DNA from: Paenibacillus ehimensis NBRC 15659
GTDB lineage: Bacteria; Bacillota; Bacilli; Paenibacillales; NBRC-103111
Assembly (NCBI RefSeq): GCF_004000785.1
Contig: NZ_BILX01000058.1
Location: 1 to 41,618, forward strand
Length of the DNA stretch: 41,618 bases
Direction of reading: 5' to 3'
Shown here: one piece after another, positions 39,573-41,618 of the stretch
Layout of the letters: each line of letters opens with the position of its first letter
Position numbering within the stretch: the stretch's first letter is position 1
Made by a program: the position numbers and the translations under genes
Notes under the pieces: model-generated
Told to the model about the DNA's origin: nothing
The model's database searches: none
The model's input: the letters and a program-made list of their open reading frames with translations, nothing else

Positions 39573-39593
39573 GTGTATGTAAGAGATACACAG
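39571..39593. promoter_or_regulatory. Operator for the YtrA-type GntR repressor
   Basis: CTGTGTAT (39571-39578) and ATACACAG (39586-39593) are a perfect 8+8 inverted repeat with a 7-base spacer. It overlaps the end of the -10 box and the start of transcription, the expected position for autorepression. Confidence 0.6.
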
Positions 39594-39613
39594 TTGTGAT
39601 TTGTGGAGGCCAT

Positions 39614-39994
39614 ATGAAAATAATTATTTCCAATACGTCCGACCCGCCGATCTATCAGCAAATCAAAGATCAAATCAAGGATGCGATTATTCGCGGCGAA
39701 TTAAAAGAAGGAGAAATGCTGCCTTCGATCCGTGCATTGGCCAATGATCTGCGCGTCAGTGTCCTTACGACTCGAAGAGTATATGACGAGCTTGAATCGG
39801 AAGGATTTATTACAACCAAAGCAGGCAAAGGGTCATTTGTCGCCAAGGAAAACTTCGAACTGCTATTGGAATCGAAACGGCATATGGTTGAAGTTAAGCT
39901 CACGGAAGCGTGGAAAACGGCCCGTTCGTTAGGCATCAGCAAAAGCGAATTGGTCGCCATGATGGATTTGTTGTTTGAGGAGGGGGAAGAATGA
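39614..39994 (+). CDS. GntR-family repressor, YtrA subfamily
   Basis: The product has 126 residues, the short form typical of YtrA regulators that control adjacent ABC exporters. The winged HTH spans residues about 10-75 (DPPIYQQIKDQIKDAIIRGE, LPSIRALANDLRVSVLTTRR, YDELESEGFITTKAGKGSFV). The C-terminal dimerisation helices follow (LTEAWKTARSLGISKSELVA). GTGGAGG precedes the ATG at 39614. The stop overlaps the ATG of the ATPase gene by 4 bases, so the two are translationally coupled. It probably derepresses the exporter under cell-envelope stress; the signal is unknown. Confidence 0.88.
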   Translation: MKIIISNTSDPPIYQQIKDQIKDAIIRGELKEGEMLPSIRALANDLRVSVLTTRRVYDELESEGFITTKAGKGSFVAKENFELLLESKRHMVEVKLTEAWKTARSLGISKSELVAMMDLLFEEGEE

Positions 39995-40839
39995 AGCCAA
40001 TTTTAGAGGTAGCAGGACTAAAGAAAGATTTGGGTAATTTCAGGCTGGACGATGTCGGTTTTTCGTTGATCGAAGGCTGTATTACGGGATTCATCGGGGT
40101 GAACGGAGCCGGAAAAACGACGACCATTAAACTGATTCTCGGATTAATGTTGAAGGATGCGGGAGAGATAACCTTTTTCGGAAAAGATATTGAAAGGCAT
40201 GAACGGGAATTCAAAAACCGTATTGGAATTGTTTTGGATGAAGGTTATTTCTATGACGAGCTAACCTTGCTGGAGATGAAAAATGTTATTGCTCCGGCCT
40301 ATTCCAATTGGGATAACGCTTTGTTTAACCGGAATATGGAACGATTCGGATTGCAGCTGAATCAAAAAATAGGGACGCTTTCCAAAGGCATGCGTATGAA
40401 GTATGCCATCGCGTTGGCGATTTCCCATCAGGCGGACTTATTAATTATGGATGAGCCGACGAGCGGTCTCGATCCGCAGGTGAGATCGGAGCTGATGGAC
40501 ATCCTGCTTGATTATGTGAAGGACGGAAAGAGTGTCTTTTTGTCGTCCCACATCACCTCCGACTTGGATAAAGTTGCGGATGCGCTCATTTTAATTGACA
40601 ACGGGCGAATCGTATTCAACGAAGAGAAGGACATCTTATTGGACAGGCATGGATTCGTCAAAGGAGATAATAACGAACTGAATGAGGTTACGAGAAAAAT
40701 GTTTATTACCTTGCACGAAACCGAGTATGGATTTTCCGGTGTGACGAATGATAAAGCGGCCGTTCGTCAGCATATGACCAAAGCGATCATTGAAAGGCCG
40801 ACCGTTGAAGATATTATGTTAAGCTACATCAGGAGGTGA
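39991..40839 (+). CDS. ABC transporter ATP-binding protein
   Basis: The product has 282 residues. Walker A is GVNGAGKTTT (residues 36-45), the signature is TLSKGMRMKYAIALAIS, Walker B is LLIMDEPTSGLDPQ, and the H-loop is VFLSSHITSDLDKVAD. A C-terminal extension of about 60 residues follows. It belongs to the exporter type found with YtrA regulators (YtrB-like). It starts 4 bases before the end of the GntR gene, and the permease follows with AGGAGGTGA overlapping its stop. It drives an exporter whose substrate is unknown, often an antibiotic or cell-wall-active peptide in related operons. Confidence 0.9.
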   Translation: MKPILEVAGLKKDLGNFRLDDVGFSLIEGCITGFIGVNGAGKTTTIKLILGLMLKDAGEITFFGKDIERHEREFKNRIGIVLDEGYFYDELTLLEMKNVIAPAYSNWDNALFNRNMERFGLQLNQKIGTLSKGMRMKYAIALAISHQADLLIMDEPTSGLDPQVRSELMDILLDYVKDGKSVFLSSHITSDLDKVADALILIDNGRIVFNEEKDILLDRHGFVKGDNNELNEVTRKMFITLHETEYGFSGVTNDKAAVRQHMTKAIIERPTVEDIMLSYIRR

Positions 40840-40844
40840 CCCCG

Positions 40845-41492
40845 ATGCTTTTTCATCTTGTGAAAAAGGATTTCCTGCTCGCGAAAAAATATTGGATCTT
40901 CATGCTGCTTGCGGCAACGGTGCTTCCGGTTTTCATGCATACGAAGCTCAACTTCATTGCAGGGGAGTTTCTGCCTTTTTTTCTAAGTACGCTGTACATT
41001 AGTTTCTTGCTGTTCAGTACAGTTTCCATGACGGACTATAAATACAAAGGGTCCACGTTTCTTTGTGCGACTCCGTTTACACGAAAGACGATCGTGATAT
41101 CCAGATATTGTTTTATCATTGCGATATTTATCGGTTGCTGCTGCTTATATACTCTTGTGGCTCTGATCAGTCCGTTGAAAGTCGGGCTGCTCGATCTATC
41201 CGATGTAGGCCGAACGTTCTTCTTGATCAGTATCATTTTTGGAGTCATGATCCCGGTTCAATATCGTTTTGGGTACGAAAAATCAAGATATATTTTCTTT
41301 TTTCTGATCTTCCTGGCGCCTTTCGTATTGCCGAACCTCATGAAGGTCTTACAGCATAACGGAGCCGTGTTCCCGGTCTCGCTGCCTGTTTCACCATTCG
41401 TGCTGGACGCGCTCCTTATTTTATTGGCCTTTGTTATCGGGGGGATATCGATGGTCCTATCGATTCGGATTTTTTCCAACAAAAATCTGTGA
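40845..41492 (+). CDS. ABC-2-type permease, membrane subunit of the exporter
   Basis: The product has 215 residues and about six hydrophobic segments: YWIFMLLAATVLPVFM, FLPFFLSTLYISFLLFSTVS, YCFIIAIFIGCCCLYTLVAL, FFLISIIFGVMIPV, YIFFFLIFLAPFVLPNL and VLDALLILLAFVIGGISMVL. The loop KGSTFLCATPFTRKTIVISR is of the type seen in ABC-2 permeases. The ATG at 40845 is chosen, with AGGAGGTGA just upstream; a GTG 9 bases earlier lies inside that site. It pairs with the ATPase encoded directly upstream. Confidence 0.82.
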   Translation: MLFHLVKKDFLLAKKYWIFMLLAATVLPVFMHTKLNFIAGEFLPFFLSTLYISFLLFSTVSMTDYKYKGSTFLCATPFTRKTIVISRYCFIIAIFIGCCCLYTLVALISPLKVGLLDLSDVGRTFFLISIIFGVMIPVQYRFGYEKSRYIFFFLIFLAPFVLPNLMKVLQHNGAVFPVSLPVSPFVLDALLILLAFVIGGISMVLSIRIFSNKNL

Positions 41493-41618
41493 TACTGGAG
41501 CATAGCCATGAACTTCAACCGGAAAAAATCTATTACTGTTTATTAGGAACTATTCTTGCCGTGAGCGCCTTGAGCCAAGTGATGCATAAAAGTTACCTTG
41601 CTATATTTCCGCTCCTGG
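41489..41618 (+). CDS. Possible next gene of the exporter operon, cut by the window end
   Basis: One frame stays open from a GTG at 41489 (overlapping the permease stop) to the window end. It reads like a membrane protein start: EHSHELQPEKIYYCLLGTIL, then AVSALSQVMHKSYLAIFPLL. No ribosome binding site is clear, so the start is uncertain. Its position suggests a second permease or an accessory membrane protein. At 43 codons the evidence is thin. Confidence 0.35.
   Translation, partial: MILEHSHELQPEKIYYCLLGTILAVSALSQVMHKSYLAIFPLL

Noticed and set aside
1..41618. CRISPR arrays, tRNA genes, insertion sequences, prophage
   Set aside because: No regularly spaced repeats, no cloverleaf-like segments noticed by eye, and no transposase, integrase or structural phage proteins among the frames read.

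Overview
The window looks like chromosomal DNA from a spore-forming Gram-positive bacterium of the Bacillales, most likely Paenibacillus or a close relative (Paenibacillaceae). The reasons are strong AGGAGG-type ribosome binding sites, a membrane-anchored AraC-type sensor regulator beside a family 1 lipoprotein/permease system, a Cse60-type sporulation protein, leucine-catabolic genes of the Bacillus yng type, and intrinsic terminators between most units. No rRNA, tRNA, complete mobile element or CRISPR array was seen. No stretch longer than about 300 bases lacks a gene.

Layout. 1-1460: the tail of an upstream terminator and an MGT-type glycosyltransferase. 1647-13037: a carbohydrate-use locus with two AraC-type regulators, a sugar-binding lipoprotein, two ABC permeases, a cytoplasmic GH95-like glycosidase and a secreted F5/8C-PL6 polysaccharide lyase. 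The ATPase is not in the window. 13130-14381: a secreted YHYH-domain protein and a VOC protein. 14545-17656: a three-gene unit of unknown function in which the first gene is frameshifted; the other two are a DUF4261 protein and a 563-residue protein possibly of the DUF6138 family.

17894-27284: a nine-gene operon that combines branched-chain 2-oxoacid dehydrogenase (E1 alpha, E1 beta, E2; no E3) with acyl-CoA dehydrogenase, biotin carboxylase, a separate biotin carrier, HMG-CoA lyase, enoyl-CoA hydratase and carboxyltransferase. Together these take the leucine oxoacid to acetoacetate plus acetyl-CoA. A LysR regulator follows.

28546-33078: a WGR-like/beta-propeller protein, three small probable sporulation genes on the minus strand, then a forward four-gene run: an immunity-like DUF2314/DUF2185 protein, a zinc-ribbon membrane protein, a Thg1-like 3'-5' RNA polymerase and a Pnk-like polynucleotide kinase. 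The last two form a probable RNA-repair pair. A PilZ protein converges on them.

33216-37134: two parallel ArsR-MFS efflux modules. Both ArsR genes appear to be leaderless, and the MFS gene of the first module is truncated. A CBS protein and a secreted M15-like peptidase lie between them; the peptidase promoter is covered by a 32-bp near-perfect palindrome. 37299-41618: a decayed gene overlapping a NucA/NucB-type nuclease, a small unknown gene, an aquaporin, and a YtrA-type GntR regulator with its ABC exporter. The exporter operon probably continues past the window edge.

The best candidates for something undescribed are the 30530-32685 RNA-repair run, the 14545-17656 unit, and the leaderless ArsR/MFS pairs with operators placed between -35 and -10. 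All functions are inferred from sequence reading alone; no database search was run.
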